Source: Geminicoccaceae bacterium (GTDB lineage: Bacteria > Pseudomonadota > Alphaproteobacteria > Geminicoccales > Geminicoccaceae). From it: DNA of 64,000 nt. Both the position numbers and the translations under genes were made by a program. The stretch lies in NCBI GenBank assembly GCA_028285265.1, contig JANQPX010000009.1:28714-92713 (forward strand), written 5' to 3'. The notes beneath the pieces are model-generated. The model saw nothing but the letters and a program-made list of their open reading frames with translations. It searched no databases and was not told where the DNA came from. Below are positions 8,620-18,215 of this stretch, piece by piece. Numbering within the stretch: position 1 is the first letter of the stretch; each line of letters begins with the position of its first letter.

Positions 8620-9381
8620 ATGAACACCGGCTATCGAATTGCGCTAGTTGGCGATTACAGCCCCGATGTCACGGCCCATGTCGCGATCCCGAAAGCTTTG
8701 GACATCTCGTCCAATGCGACAGATCATCCTGTCAAAGCTGTTTGGGTGCCGACAAATGAACTCTCAGCGTCGGCTGACGCGTTGCAGGGGTTTGACGGCG
8801 TTTGGTGCGTGCCTGCCAGTCCTTACGCCAGCATGGATGGGGCTTTGAATGCAATCCGCTATGCGCGGGAGAACAACGTGTCGTTTCTCGGAACCTGTGG
8901 TGGTTATCAGCACGCGGTACTGGAGTTTGCGCGGCATGTTCTTGGCTTGACGCATGCCGACAACAGCGAGGTCAATCCCGATGCCGAGATGCCTCTTATC
9001 GCACCTCTGACCTGTGCACTGGTGGAGCAAAACGGGAATGTCGAGTTCGCGGAGGGATCGAAAATGGCGAGGATCCATGGCACGACTCTCGTCAATGAAC
9101 GATATCACTGCAGTTTTGGAGTTGCGCCTGGCCTTGTAAGCCTGTTCGAAGATAGTGCGTTGAGCATGGTGGGATTTGACGTCGACGGGGATCCTCGAGC
9201 CTTTGAAGTGGATTCGCATCCCTTTTTTGTTGGCACTGCCTATCAACCCGAACGCTCTGGCTTATTGGGCCAGCCACATGCTTTGATCAATGCATTTGTC
9301 TGCTCGACTGCTGGTGCATTATCGCTGCCCTCTCTTGGGGATTCTGTCTCTAGGTCATGCGATGTCGGGGACGCATTATGA
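8620..9381 (+). CDS. CTP synthase C-terminal region-related protein (class I glutaminase-like fold)
   Basis: A 253-residue protein with the glutamine amidotransferase fold. The nucleophile elbow FLGTCGGYQHA places Cys93 as expected. In active glutaminases the triad His and Glu occur as HPE, but here the site reads AYQPE (Gln209, Glu211), so the catalytic His is missing. This pattern is typical of the family annotated as CTP synthase C-terminal region-related (seleno)proteins, whose function is unknown. The nucleophile codon is TGT, so it is not a selenoprotein here. GAGGAGCAAGGGC precedes the ATG. Its stop overlaps the start of a LysE-type exporter by ATGA, so the two are translated together. 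Confidence 0.8.
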   Translation: MNTGYRIALVGDYSPDVTAHVAIPKALDISSNATDHPVKAVWVPTNELSASADALQGFDGVWCVPASPYASMDGALNAIRYARENNVSFLGTCGGYQHAVLEFARHVLGLTHADNSEVNPDAEMPLIAPLTCALVEQNGNVEFAEGSKMARIHGTTLVNERYHCSFGVAPGLVSLFEDSALSMVGFDVDGDPRAFEVDSHPFFVGTAYQPERSGLLGQPHALINAFVCSTAGALSLPSLGDSVSRSCDVGDAL

Positions 9382-9989
9382 ACCTTGAGTTCTTTGTTAC
9401 GTCAGTCGTCGTCATCTTGCTCCCTGGAACTGGGGTTCTTTACACGATCGCTATCGGCCTTGGTCGCGGCTTTCAGTCATCGGTCATCGCTGCGTTTGGC
9501 TGTACTCTTGGCATTCTTCCAAGCGCTCTCGCCAGCATCGTCGGGCTGGCCACCATTTTTCACGCCAGTGCTTTAGCTTTTCAGCTCGTCAAGTATGCGG
9601 GAGTTGCCTACCTCTTTTACATGGCGTGGACCATGCTCCGTGATGGCGGTGCCATGCACCTATCCGAACGGCAGGACCGCATTGGAGCGATGCGGATCAC
9701 CCGGGACGGCATGCTGCTCAATGTGTTGAACCCCAAGCTGTCTCTCTTCTTCTTGGCATTTCTGCCGCAATTCGTTCCTGCTGAGGCAGCAAGCGCAACG
9801 CTAACGCTTGTCAGTCTGGCTTTAGCGTTCATGGTCCTGACCTTTATCGTATTTGTCGGCTATGGGGCGTGCGCTGCCCTAGCCCGGGACTATGTCATTT
9901 CGAGGCCGGCCGTGATGATCTGGGTCAAGCGCTCCTTCGCTGGGATCTTTGGCCTCTTGGGTCTTCGTCTCGCATTGACCGAGCGATAG
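9378..9989 (+). CDS. LysE/RhtB-family amino acid exporter
   Basis: A 203-residue inner-membrane protein with about six hydrophobic helices. The N-terminal pattern (FFVTSVVVILLPGTGVLYTIAIGLGRG) is the LysE-family first helix and Gly-rich loop, and the C-terminal half has the LNVLNPKLSLFFLAFLPQF segment with its conserved NPK. The ATG at 9378 overlaps the stop of the upstream amidotransferase-like gene; a start 21 bases earlier is possible but lacks reason. The family exports basic or neutral amino acids and related metabolites. The coupling suggests that the exported compound is related to whatever the upstream protein binds. Confidence 0.88.
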   Translation: MNLEFFVTSVVVILLPGTGVLYTIAIGLGRGFQSSVIAAFGCTLGILPSALASIVGLATIFHASALAFQLVKYAGVAYLFYMAWTMLRDGGAMHLSERQDRIGAMRITRDGMLLNVLNPKLSLFFLAFLPQFVPAEAASATLTLVSLALAFMVLTFIVFVGYGACAALARDYVISRPAVMIWVKRSFAGIFGLLGLRLALTER

Positions 9990-10340
9990 ATCGATATTCG
10001 GTAAACCCTGCCGAGAGCCTTCAGTCGTCGTTCAGGATACAGTCGGCCGGTGGTGGGGAACGGTCTTCATCGCATCAGCAACTTCTCTTTGAATGCATTG
10101 TTTCGATTTGTTGTGTAGTATTGAAGTCCAAGATTGCTGGCGTTGTTCTCGCCAAAGCCAGACATCTATTCCCGATCTTCAATACCAGAAGGCTAGCGAA
10201 CTCGTTCGGTAGTTTCTTCTAGGATGAACGCTTGCACATCAAGAAAAGGTGATATGACAGCGCGAAATTTTTCAGCTATTTAGGCTAGCTACTTCGCTAC
10301 CAAAGGTGGCGCTGTCACGCCAAAGTCGGGGGAAAATCCA
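9990..10340. other. Intergenic stretch without a gene
   Basis: About 350 bases, AT-richer than its surroundings, leading up to the first OmpA-domain gene. It probably holds the promoter of that gene, but I see no reliable -35/-10 pair or operator. Confidence 0.45.
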
Positions 10341-10805
10341 ATGATCATCAAGACCGTGTTGGGTCGGGCATTCGTTATCGCGTTGTTGGCGGGAACGGTC
10401 GGCATATCGACTCCATCCATCGAAGCAACCGCTGATGAAGCATTTGGACCTTTTATTAAACTGAATGACGGCGAAGAGCTTCTCGCAGAAATCCACTTTG
10501 ACACCAATAGCACCCAGCCAACCTATATCGGGCAAAAGAAAATAGAGAGTGTAATTGCTGGGTTGAAGGAGACCAAGGCCACCCAGCTGCGGATTGTTGG
10601 ATTCACGGATCGGACAGGTTCGAAAGCAGTCAACAAGGCCATCGCTGAGGATCGAGCGGAGAGCGTCGCAGATCTCTTGCAACAGAGTGGGTTGGACATT
10701 CCCGTCGTTATTGATCCAAGGGGCGAAGAGGGACTGCTCTTTCCAACACCTGATGGCGAGACCGAGCCTCTGAATCGTTGTGTCGGTATCATTGCGATGC
10801 GCTAG
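10341..10805 (+). CDS. Short OmpA-like domain protein, exported
   Basis: A 154-residue protein with a signal peptide (hydrophobic residues 8-25) and one OmpA-like peptidoglycan-binding domain. Visible domain landmarks are IHFDTNS (first strand), GFTDRTGS with the conserved Asp, and the helix with DRAESVADLL. The family's final Arg pair (normally NRRV) reads NRCVGI here. No beta-barrel or lipobox is present, so it is probably a soluble periplasmic protein that binds the wall. GGGGG precedes the ATG by eight bases. It is followed 60 bases later by a larger OmpA-domain protein and the two are likely co-expressed. Confidence 0.82.
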   Translation: MIIKTVLGRAFVIALLAGTVGISTPSIEATADEAFGPFIKLNDGEELLAEIHFDTNSTQPTYIGQKKIESVIAGLKETKATQLRIVGFTDRTGSKAVNKAIAEDRAESVADLLQQSGLDIPVVIDPRGEEGLLFPTPDGETEPLNRCVGIIAMR

Positions 10806-10865
10806 CGCACCCGTCCCGAAGCAGGGTGAAGACTAAGTCTCCACAGGCCGAAAGAGTGAGGGCCG

Positions 10866-11966
10866 ATGATGAATCGATCTTTCCGCTGGCCGTTCCATGC
10901 CGTCACGGTCGGACTTTGCCTGATCGCGAGTAGCGGTCTGGCGCAAAATCAAGAAGCACCGAATAGGCCTTTACTTCGGCTCGTTGCTGATAGTGGCGAT
11001 TCTCAATCCCGATCCATTGCTGTTGGGATGAGCTCGCTTGCCAATGCAAAGATTGAGGCGCTCGATATCGATATCGATTGGGCCGGCTTTCAGGATGACC
11101 CCATCGAACTGACGCGGCGAGACAGCAGCGATTTAGCATTGTTGAACCTCGCTGACTTCGATCCAAGTCTTCTCGGCAGTTCTGATGATCTAAGGGCGGT
11201 GATGAAGGCTTGGAAAGTTCACGACCAAAGCGATGACGGTCAAGCTTATCTCTTGGTCGCCAAATCAAGTGTCGACTCCGGGCTCATAAAAGATTTCTTG
11301 GTCGCCGTGCAATCAGACACGATCGTTCTGAAAGCAGCCAAGTTGGATGTCGACAAGTTAGTTCCTTCCGTCGCTATGACCGATCTTCCGCTTCGGCTTC
11401 ATGGGGGTGCCGAAGAGTTTCTTGCGATGCCAACCGCTGACACTGAAACAACCACGGCTGTAGCCGGGCCAGAAGTGACGGATGCCATCGAAAGTTCTGG
11501 CGAGCAGTACGCCGCAATATCCAGCCTTCACCAAAGTGCCGATAAGCTGCCGGCAAGCTCAGCCGGGGAGCCTGCGCGCTCTGACAGTGATCAACCTGAC
11601 CAGACGCCCCTCCAGAGTAGGATCAACAACGCAAGGTCATACGTTCTCTATTTCGACACAAATCAGGCGACGATCGACAAAGAACATTTCAGGTCAGTCG
11701 CGAGGGCCTGTCGATATGCAGCGAAGCTCCCACGGGCCAAGTTTGTTATTTCTGGACATACCGATACCGCCGGTTCATCCGCGTACAATGACGATCTGGC
11801 GAAACGGCGAGCTGGTGCTGTTGCCGATGCAATCCGAAATGATCCGCGCTTCCGCGAGGCGCTTAGTGTCGTCGAATTCGGTGAGACAAAGCCGGCACTC
11901 AAAACGGATGATGGCGTTGCAGAACAGATGAACCGCCGCGTTGTGGTGACGATCCTGCCGGACTAG
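10866..11966 (+). CDS. OmpA-domain protein with N-terminal TAXI-like region
   Basis: A 366-residue exported protein. Residues 1-27 form a signal peptide ending near GLAQ. Residues 255-366 are an OmpA-like domain: LYFDTNQATI, ISGHTDTAGSSAYN and NRRVVV give all the landmarks, including the diaminopimelate-contacting Asp and Arg. The middle (about 35-185) shows segments like a shortened TAXI-type TRAP solute-binding domain, for instance DLRAVMKAWKV and LPLRLHGGAEEFL, but the match is weak. A low-complexity, Ser/Asp/Gln-rich linker joins the parts. GAGGG precedes the start. It follows the shorter OmpA-domain gene. Function is unknown; a wall-tethered ligand-binding protein is one reading. Confidence 0.75.
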   Translation: MMNRSFRWPFHAVTVGLCLIASSGLAQNQEAPNRPLLRLVADSGDSQSRSIAVGMSSLANAKIEALDIDIDWAGFQDDPIELTRRDSSDLALLNLADFDPSLLGSSDDLRAVMKAWKVHDQSDDGQAYLLVAKSSVDSGLIKDFLVAVQSDTIVLKAAKLDVDKLVPSVAMTDLPLRLHGGAEEFLAMPTADTETTTAVAGPEVTDAIESSGEQYAAISSLHQSADKLPASSAGEPARSDSDQPDQTPLQSRINNARSYVLYFDTNQATIDKEHFRSVARACRYAAKLPRAKFVISGHTDTAGSSAYNDDLAKRRAGAVADAIRNDPRFREALSVVEFGETKPALKTDDGVAEQMNRRVVVTILPD

Positions 11967-12419
11967 ATGGTCGCCACGTGACTCCCCTCCCCCCTCAATC
12001 CATAGAAGGAGTGATTTGGCCGGAGATATGATCTGATTTCACGATGAAACAATTTTGACGCAAATTTATTCCGTAGTTCACGCTTTTGTGATCGATATCG
12101 CAAAACAACGGGTTTTCAATGCGCCTGGAGACGTTAGGCTCACATCGTTGATGTTACCTCTCTGACGAAAGAGAGTGCCCCGTTCTTTGCTCGAAGGTGG
12201 TTCGGTCTGCGCGGTTGTTCCCCCCCGCAATTCTCACCGCAAAAGGCCGAACCACCCTCTTTGCGCATTTCCACCTTTAGCCTAAGAAAAGTCGTTGTAA
12301 TCAGCGTGTTAACGTGAAGCGCGTCACGACTTCTATCCGTCAAAATTTGGGAAAGCTGATCGTCGTACGGGCCTTATGGATCGGTGCATACAGGTACCGC
12401 AACGATTTTCGCAGAGCAG
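11967..12419. other. Intergenic stretch between convergent OmpA and malQ genes
   Basis: About 450 bases. A small hairpin (CTCTC/GAGAG, about 12153-12172) is present but has no U-tract. No gene is supported; a 67-codon frame on the minus strand lacks domain features. The stretch probably carries transcript ends. Confidence 0.4.
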
Positions 12420-14588
12420 CTAGGGTAAGGGAGGCTTAGCCACGGCCCTAATGAGATGGACGAGCCTTTCGTCCGAGCGCAAATCTTCAATAGAGGCGTT
12501 AATCCTCCGACGCCAATTGGGGTATTCATCGACTGTACCAGGAAGATTAGCCTGTTCTTGAGCACCGACGGCATCTTCGAGTTGCACAGCTTTTAGCAAT
12601 GCTGGTGTTAGGCCAAGAAAGTTGTGGAAGGCTAAGACGAGCGGCTCCGTCAGGGCCATCGGTGGCTCGTTAGGATCGACGCCCTGGGGCAAAAGCCCTT
12701 CCGCCTCGAGACAACGAAGAAGTTTCATTTTGACGTCTTCCCGATCCTGTCGATCAGAAAGCATCTTTTCGACGTCTGCATAAAACCCCAACTGTTCGCG
12801 CCAAGCGATGTCTCGACCATCCCAGAATCCCCTGAGGGTCGGAAGATCGTGTGTGCCAATCGACGCGATGCTGCTTCGCGGATAGTCCTTTGGAGGACGG
12901 CAGCCGCCATCCTCATCACGCTCGAAGTAAAGGAGGCGGCACCCAAGAAGGCCATGATCGTCGAGTGCGGTGCGCAATGTTTGTGGAACCGTACCCAGAT
13001 CTTCGCCAACGACCAAACACCGATGCCTTAGTGATTCAAGCGCCACCAGCCCCACGAGATCCTGGAGCGGATAACGGATGTACGCGCCGGATAAAGACGA
13101 TTCTTCCGGCCACCAGAAGCTGCGCGCGAGACCAAGTACATGATCGATGCGAAGTGCACCTGCCGAGCGCATATTGCAGCGAAGCAGATCAATGAAAGGG
13201 CGATATCGCTGTTCCCGAAGTGCGGTCGGCGAGAACGGTAGGAGGCCCCAATTCTGTCCGTGGGGATTAAAATCATCGGGAGGTGCGCCTAGTCTAGCAC
13301 CAGACACTAAAGCATCCTGAAGAGACCATGCTTCAGCACCATCAGGTGCGACACCAACGGCGAGATCGAGATAAAGACCGAGCGCCATGCCGGAATCGAC
13401 CGCGCTGCGTTGTGCTCCGTCAAGCTGTTCGTTGGCAAGCCATTGAAGATAGGCGTAAAAAGTCACCCGGTCCGCGTGCGTCGTCGCAAAGGCCTGAACG
13501 TCGGCCGAAGTAGGTGTCCGATAGCCAGACGGCCAGACTCGCCAGTCTGTTCCACTGGGAGCGGACATCGACATGGCCTCAGCAATCGCCTCAAATCGAG
13601 CATGACGCTCGAGAGGATCGCCGGCTGCCGCTCGAAATGACTCGAATGCCGATCGTCTCGACGATGATGGCGGTAGACTTAAGAAGGCTTCAAACAGGGG
13701 CTCCAAAACCTCTCGCTTGAACGTCGCCACCGCGCTGTAGTCGATGAGTTCGCTAGACCGAAGCGTCGCCAGCCTTGCGCGACCATCCGCGCCTTCGAAG
13801 AACGTTTTGGCTTTCGCCGAGGTTTCTAATTCTGGCGTGCGATCAAGGGCGATGTGGAGGCCGTTTAGGAACAGTCGGCTGGATGGCGCATAGGGACTGA
13901 TGCGTCCGGGCTGTGAAGGAAATAGTGCATGCACCGGATTGACGCCGATGAAATCAGCACCGCTCGACGCAACCACTTTCGCAAAGTCGGCCAAATCGCC
14001 AAAATCCCCGATGCCGGCATTCCGGCTTGAGCGGAGGCCGTAAAGGGGAGCTGTCAGGCCAGCTAGGCTGGCCTCTTGCTCGAGACATTTGGGCAAGAAA
14101 GCGCGATTGGGCGTGACGATAATCTCGATCTCGGCCGCGTCTTTATCGTCGAGAACGAGTGCAAGTTTGTGATAGCCCGGCAAGGATCTAAGCGGCAAGT
14201 CTAGAGAGCGTTGTGTCTTAGCTCCTACAGCTCCAGTGACGGCGAGATCGGCAATCACCGCCTCACCTTCGATCGTCTCGCCATGCTCGGATGTAAAGGT
14301 CCAGATAAGCCGATCGGATTGATCCGCATCCACGGTTACGGGGAAGATAATCGGTTTACCTTCAGCGATGACCAGGACGACAGGAGCAAACCGCTCAAAG
14401 GGTCGCTGGCGCGCTTTTCTCAAGCTTGCTTTGATCGCGCTGTCGTCTTCGCATGGTACACCCATCGCGCCCAGAAGGGCTCGTTTCGTGTCATCACTGA
14501 TTAAATGGCGATTGCCCCAAATATCGACATAGTCTCGCTCGATGTGATGGGCTTGGGCTAGAAGATCGAGTGATTGATGAGATGTCAC
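12420..14588 (-). CDS. malQ: 4-alpha-glucanotransferase (amylomaltase)
   Basis: A 722-residue GH77 enzyme that transfers alpha-1,4-glucan segments between maltooligosaccharides in the cytoplasm. The catalytic nucleophile Asp is in ALRIDHVLGLARSFWWPE, the acid/base Glu in VVGEDLGTVP and the stabilising Asp in SIGTHDLPTLRGFWDG. An N-terminal domain of about 150 residues precedes the barrel, as in long bacterial MalQ. The start overlaps the glgX stop by ATGA. It is the last gene of the glycogen operon and probably recycles the short oligosaccharides released by GlgX and GlgP. Confidence 0.95.
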   Translation of the reverse strand: MTSHQSLDLLAQAHHIERDYVDIWGNRHLISDDTKRALLGAMGVPCEDDSAIKASLRKARQRPFERFAPVVLVIAEGKPIIFPVTVDADQSDRLIWTFTSEHGETIEGEAVIADLAVTGAVGAKTQRSLDLPLRSLPGYHKLALVLDDKDAAEIEIIVTPNRAFLPKCLEQEASLAGLTAPLYGLRSSRNAGIGDFGDLADFAKVVASSGADFIGVNPVHALFPSQPGRISPYAPSSRLFLNGLHIALDRTPELETSAKAKTFFEGADGRARLATLRSSELIDYSAVATFKREVLEPLFEAFLSLPPSSSRRSAFESFRAAAGDPLERHARFEAIAEAMSMSAPSGTDWRVWPSGYRTPTSADVQAFATTHADRVTFYAYLQWLANEQLDGAQRSAVDSGMALGLYLDLAVGVAPDGAEAWSLQDALVSGARLGAPPDDFNPHGQNWGLLPFSPTALREQRYRPFIDLLRCNMRSAGALRIDHVLGLARSFWWPEESSLSGAYIRYPLQDLVGLVALESLRHRCLVVGEDLGTVPQTLRTALDDHGLLGCRLLYFERDEDGGCRPPKDYPRSSIASIGTHDLPTLRGFWDGRDIAWREQLGFYADVEKMLSDRQDREDVKMKLLRCLEAEGLLPQGVDPNEPPMALTEPLVLAFHNFLGLTPALLKAVQLEDAVGAQEQANLPGTVDEYPNWRRRINASIEDLRSDERLVHLIRAVAKPPLP

Positions 14589-16738
14589 GAAGACTTGTCC
14601 AAACGCCAGACAAGAAGGCTTCGTCCGGTAACCAAGATACCATCGCCTTGCGCATGGCCCGCGATTTCATCGGAATCGAGGTTTGGCACATTCGTGTCGA
14701 TTTCCAATCGCCAACTTCCGCGAACACGAAGTCTCGGCAGAATGAATTCGACCGCCTCGTGGTGTGCATTCAACATGATGACGAGGACGTCATCTGTAAG
14801 TGGTGTGCCGCGCCCATCTCGATCGTTCCCCGCGTTCCCGGCAAGCATCAGACCGATCGAACGAGCCCAACCATTTGTCCAGTGCTCTGCGGTCTTCTCC
14901 CGCCCATCAGGGCTGAGCCAGGTGACATCCTTTAAGCCATCAGGTGACATCGTGCTGCCATGAAGGAAACGTCCACGACGCAACACCGGATGGTTCTTCC
15001 GAAAGGCGATCAGCATCCGAACAAACGCTAAGTCGTCATCGTCGGTCCATGCTAGTTCATCGTCCTGAAGGCGGTCTGGCCAAGTGAGCCATCCGGTGTC
15101 GTTGTCCTGGCAATAAGCGTTATTGTTGCCTTGTTGAGAGTTACCGATCTCGTCCCCGGCTAGCAGCATTGGCGTCCCTTGTGAAAGGAGAAGCGTGGCT
15201 AGCATATTGCGTTTTTGTCGGGCTCGTAGCTTAAGGATCTCCTGATCATCGCTCCGACCTTCGATACCATGATTCCAGCTGTGGTTGGCGTCATGGCCGT
15301 CGCGATTGCCCTCACCATTCGCGTCGTTATGCTTTTGGTCAAAGCTGACCAAGTCCTCGAGCGTGAAGCCATCATGAGAGGTGATGAAGTTAATACCGGC
15401 GAAGGGTAAGCGTCCCCGATGCTCGAAGAGATTGCTTGAGCCTAGGAGAGTGCGGGCGAGATCCGGGAGCATGGCATCATCACCTCGCCAAAATCGACGG
15501 ATCGTATCACGGTAATGATCGTTCCATTCTGAAAAGCCAGGCGGGAAATTGCCGAGCTGATAACCACCAGGGCCGACATCCCAGGGTTCAGCAATAAGCT
15601 TCTTTGTGCTTAGGACCGGATCCTGCCTGATGGCATCGAGAAAGCCACCATGAGGATCATAGCCATAGGTTTCGCGACCGAGGACCGTCGCAAGATCGAA
15701 ACGGAAGCCGTCGACATGCATCACCTCCACCCAGTAGCGGAGACTGTCCATGACCATCTGCACCACACGCGGATGGGTCATGTTAAGCGTGTTGCCACAG
15801 CCGGTGTCGTTGACGTAGTAGCGGGGATTATCGTCCTGTAGCCGGTAGTAGCTTACATTGTCGATGCCACGAAAGCAGAGCGTTGGGCCGAGCTCATTGC
15901 CTTCAGCCGTATGATTGTAAACGACATCGAGAATGACCTCGATACCGGCATCATGTAGGCGGTGCACCATGGACTGAAAGTCGCGAATCCCGCCGGGACC
16001 AAGATAGCGAGGCTCCGGTGCGAAGAAGCCGATACTGTTGTAGCCCCAGTAATTGGACAGTCCCTTTTCGAGCAAATGCGGCTCGTCAAGAAACGCATGC
16101 ACCGGTAAAAGCTCAAGGGCTGTAATGCCCAGCCCAACCAGATGATCCAGCATTGGCGGTGCCGTGAGGCTATTGAACAAGCCGCGGGCGGCTACAGGAA
16201 TGTCCGGCTGCTTCATGGTGGCGCCACGCACATGCGCCTCATAGAGGACAGTTTCCGACCAAGGCGTCGACGGCGATCGATCATCACCCCAAGCATAGGC
16301 AGGATCGACGACCACAGATTTGGGCATGGCAAACGCACTGTCGCGCCGGTCCTGAGAGAGGTCGAGACGGCCGCTACCGACCCGATAGCCGTAGAGGGAG
16401 TCGGACCAACGGATACTTTTGGTGATCTGCTTGGCATAGGGGTCGAGCAGCAGCTTGGCCGGATTAAAGCGATGCCCTGCCTCGGGACGATATGCGCCAT
16501 GAACGCGATAGCCGTAGAGCTGGCCCGGCATGATGTCTGGCAGATAGCCATGCCAGACCTCATCGGTGTGTTCGGGTAGATCGACGCGTATGATCTCGCG
16601 TCCTTGAGAGGAAAACAGGCAGAGCTCGACACGCTGTGCATGCGCGGAAAACAGCGCAAAGTTGACGCCGCCGCCATCGAACGTTGCGCCCATTGGATAG
16701 GGTTTACCCGGATGAACGGTAAAATCTTGCATCGCCAT
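14585..16738 (-). CDS. glgX: Glycogen debranching enzyme
   Basis: A 717-residue GH13 isoamylase-type enzyme that hydrolyses alpha-1,6 branches of phosphorylase-limited glycogen. An N-terminal CBM48 domain (YPMGATFDGGGVNFALFS) precedes the barrel, where the nucleophile Asp lies in DGFRFDLATVLGRE, the acid/base Glu in LIAEPWDVGPGGYQLG, and the transition-state Asp in SHDGFTLEDLVS. The frame extends further upstream into glgA, but the ATG at 16738, eight bases after the glgA stop, places the protein start just before the conserved domain. Downstream malQ overlaps it by ATGA. Confidence 0.95.
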   Translation of the reverse strand: MAMQDFTVHPGKPYPMGATFDGGGVNFALFSAHAQRVELCLFSSQGREIIRVDLPEHTDEVWHGYLPDIMPGQLYGYRVHGAYRPEAGHRFNPAKLLLDPYAKQITKSIRWSDSLYGYRVGSGRLDLSQDRRDSAFAMPKSVVVDPAYAWGDDRSPSTPWSETVLYEAHVRGATMKQPDIPVAARGLFNSLTAPPMLDHLVGLGITALELLPVHAFLDEPHLLEKGLSNYWGYNSIGFFAPEPRYLGPGGIRDFQSMVHRLHDAGIEVILDVVYNHTAEGNELGPTLCFRGIDNVSYYRLQDDNPRYYVNDTGCGNTLNMTHPRVVQMVMDSLRYWVEVMHVDGFRFDLATVLGRETYGYDPHGGFLDAIRQDPVLSTKKLIAEPWDVGPGGYQLGNFPPGFSEWNDHYRDTIRRFWRGDDAMLPDLARTLLGSSNLFEHRGRLPFAGINFITSHDGFTLEDLVSFDQKHNDANGEGNRDGHDANHSWNHGIEGRSDDQEILKLRARQKRNMLATLLLSQGTPMLLAGDEIGNSQQGNNNAYCQDNDTGWLTWPDRLQDDELAWTDDDDLAFVRMLIAFRKNHPVLRRGRFLHGSTMSPDGLKDVTWLSPDGREKTAEHWTNGWARSIGLMLAGNAGNDRDGRGTPLTDDVLVIMLNAHHEAVEFILPRLRVRGSWRLEIDTNVPNLDSDEIAGHAQGDGILVTGRSLLVWRLDKSS

Positions 16739-16746
16739 AATGGAGA

Positions 16747-18201
16747 TCAGGACACCAAAGTTGTCGCCGAGCAAAGCTCGCGATAAAGGGCAGTGTAGGT
16801 TTTTGCGGCGGCGGACCAACCCACATTCCGGCTCATGGCGCGGCGCTGGACCTGCTGCCAGGCCTCCTTGTTACGATAGAGGATAAAGGCACGTTCGATC
16901 GCTGTACGGAGCTCAGTGACACTATCGGAACCAAATTGAAATCCTGTGGCGACGCCGTCGACGAGAGCAGCCTGATTGGCGTCGATCACTGTGTCAGCAA
17001 GCCCGCCGACACGCGCGACGATCGGGAGCGTGCCATAACGAAGCCCGTAAAGCTGGGTGAGGCCGCAAGGCTCAAAGCGGGACGGGATGAGAATGGCATC
17101 TGCCCCCGCTTGAAGCTGATGCGAAAGTGGTTCGTCATAACCAAAAACCGCGCCAATCTGGCCAGGGTTCCTGCGCACCGTATCGGCAAAAGCCGCTTCT
17201 AGCTTGGCATCACCGCTACCAAGCAGGGCGAGTTGGCCGCCCTGCTCGAGAAGCGTCGGGAGTGCTTCGAGGAGAAGGTCAAATCCCTTTTGCGCTGTCA
17301 GCCGACTAATGACGCAGAACAACAGGGTATCGGGGTCATTTTCGAGCCCCAGTCGGGCCTGCAAAGCTGCTTTGTTGGCCAACTTGGCGTCGAGGCAGTC
17401 GCCGGTGTAAGGATGCAGCACATTGGGATCGTCGCCCGGATTCCAGACAACGCAATCGATGCCGTTGGTAATGCCCGTCAGCACATCCTTCCTTTGGCGC
17501 AGCACACCATCCAACCCCACGCCGACATCGGGTGTGCAGATTTCGCGCGCATAGGTCGGGCTAACCGTCGTGACACGATCAGCGTACTGAATGCCGCCTT
17601 TCAAAAAGCTAATCTTACCCCAATATTCCAGGCCATCCATCGTAAAGCTGGATGGCGGCAATCGAAGAGCCGTGAGTTCGGTCGCTGGGACGATCCCCTG
17701 AAAGGCCAGGTTGTGGATGGTCATTACTGTCGCCGGTCTCGACTCGATGCCAGCTAAGTAAACCGGCGCAAGAGCCGCCTGCCAATCATGACCATGGATC
17801 ACATCGGGCCGATAGCCCTCGATCAAGCCTTTGCCGATTTCCGCTGCCGTCCAGGCAAGGGCTGCAAAGCGGAAATGATTATCCGGCCAATCCATACCAT
17901 CCGGCCCCAGGTAGGGATTGCCTGCACGGGCAAACAGGTGCGGTGCATCGAGCACGAGCAGTTCGGTGCCATCTTGCGCTCGAGCATCGAGCAGTGTTGC
18001 ATCGCCGCCGAACAGATCACCCAGTGACGATATGGCTCCTGCGCTTGAGATCCCCGCTATCACATCGGAATAGCCCGGCAGTAGTGTGCGCATGACCACA
18101 TTCTCATCGGCGAGTGCACGCGGTAATGCACCAGCGACATCGGCAAGGCCGCCAGTCTTAATCAAAGGAAAGAATTCGGATGTGACCGAAAGAACTTGCA
18201 T
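16747..18201 (-). CDS. glgA: Glycogen synthase (ADP-glucose)
   Basis: A 484-residue GT5 enzyme that extends alpha-1,4-glucan chains from ADP-glucose. The N-terminal KTGGLADVAGALP motif binds the nucleotide sugar, and the C-terminal half has the PSRFEPCGLTQLYGLRYGTLP motif with the conserved Glu. The start chosen (MQVLSVTSEFFPLIKTGG) leaves 14 bases to glgC; a longer frame would overlap glgC by about 40 bases and add non-conserved residues. It works with GlgC and GlgB from the same operon. Confidence 0.96.
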   Translation of the reverse strand: MQVLSVTSEFFPLIKTGGLADVAGALPRALADENVVMRTLLPGYSDVIAGISSAGAISSLGDLFGGDATLLDARAQDGTELLVLDAPHLFARAGNPYLGPDGMDWPDNHFRFAALAWTAAEIGKGLIEGYRPDVIHGHDWQAALAPVYLAGIESRPATVMTIHNLAFQGIVPATELTALRLPPSSFTMDGLEYWGKISFLKGGIQYADRVTTVSPTYAREICTPDVGVGLDGVLRQRKDVLTGITNGIDCVVWNPGDDPNVLHPYTGDCLDAKLANKAALQARLGLENDPDTLLFCVISRLTAQKGFDLLLEALPTLLEQGGQLALLGSGDAKLEAAFADTVRRNPGQIGAVFGYDEPLSHQLQAGADAILIPSRFEPCGLTQLYGLRYGTLPIVARVGGLADTVIDANQAALVDGVATGFQFGSDSVTELRTAIERAFILYRNKEAWQQVQRRAMSRNVGWSAAAKTYTALYRELCSATTLVS

Positions 18202-18215
18202 CCTTAAATCCGTCG

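Noticed and set aside
8620..9381. Selenoprotein reading of the amidotransferase-like gene
   Set aside because: The family name includes selenoprotein, but the nucleophile codon is TGT and no in-frame TGA is present.
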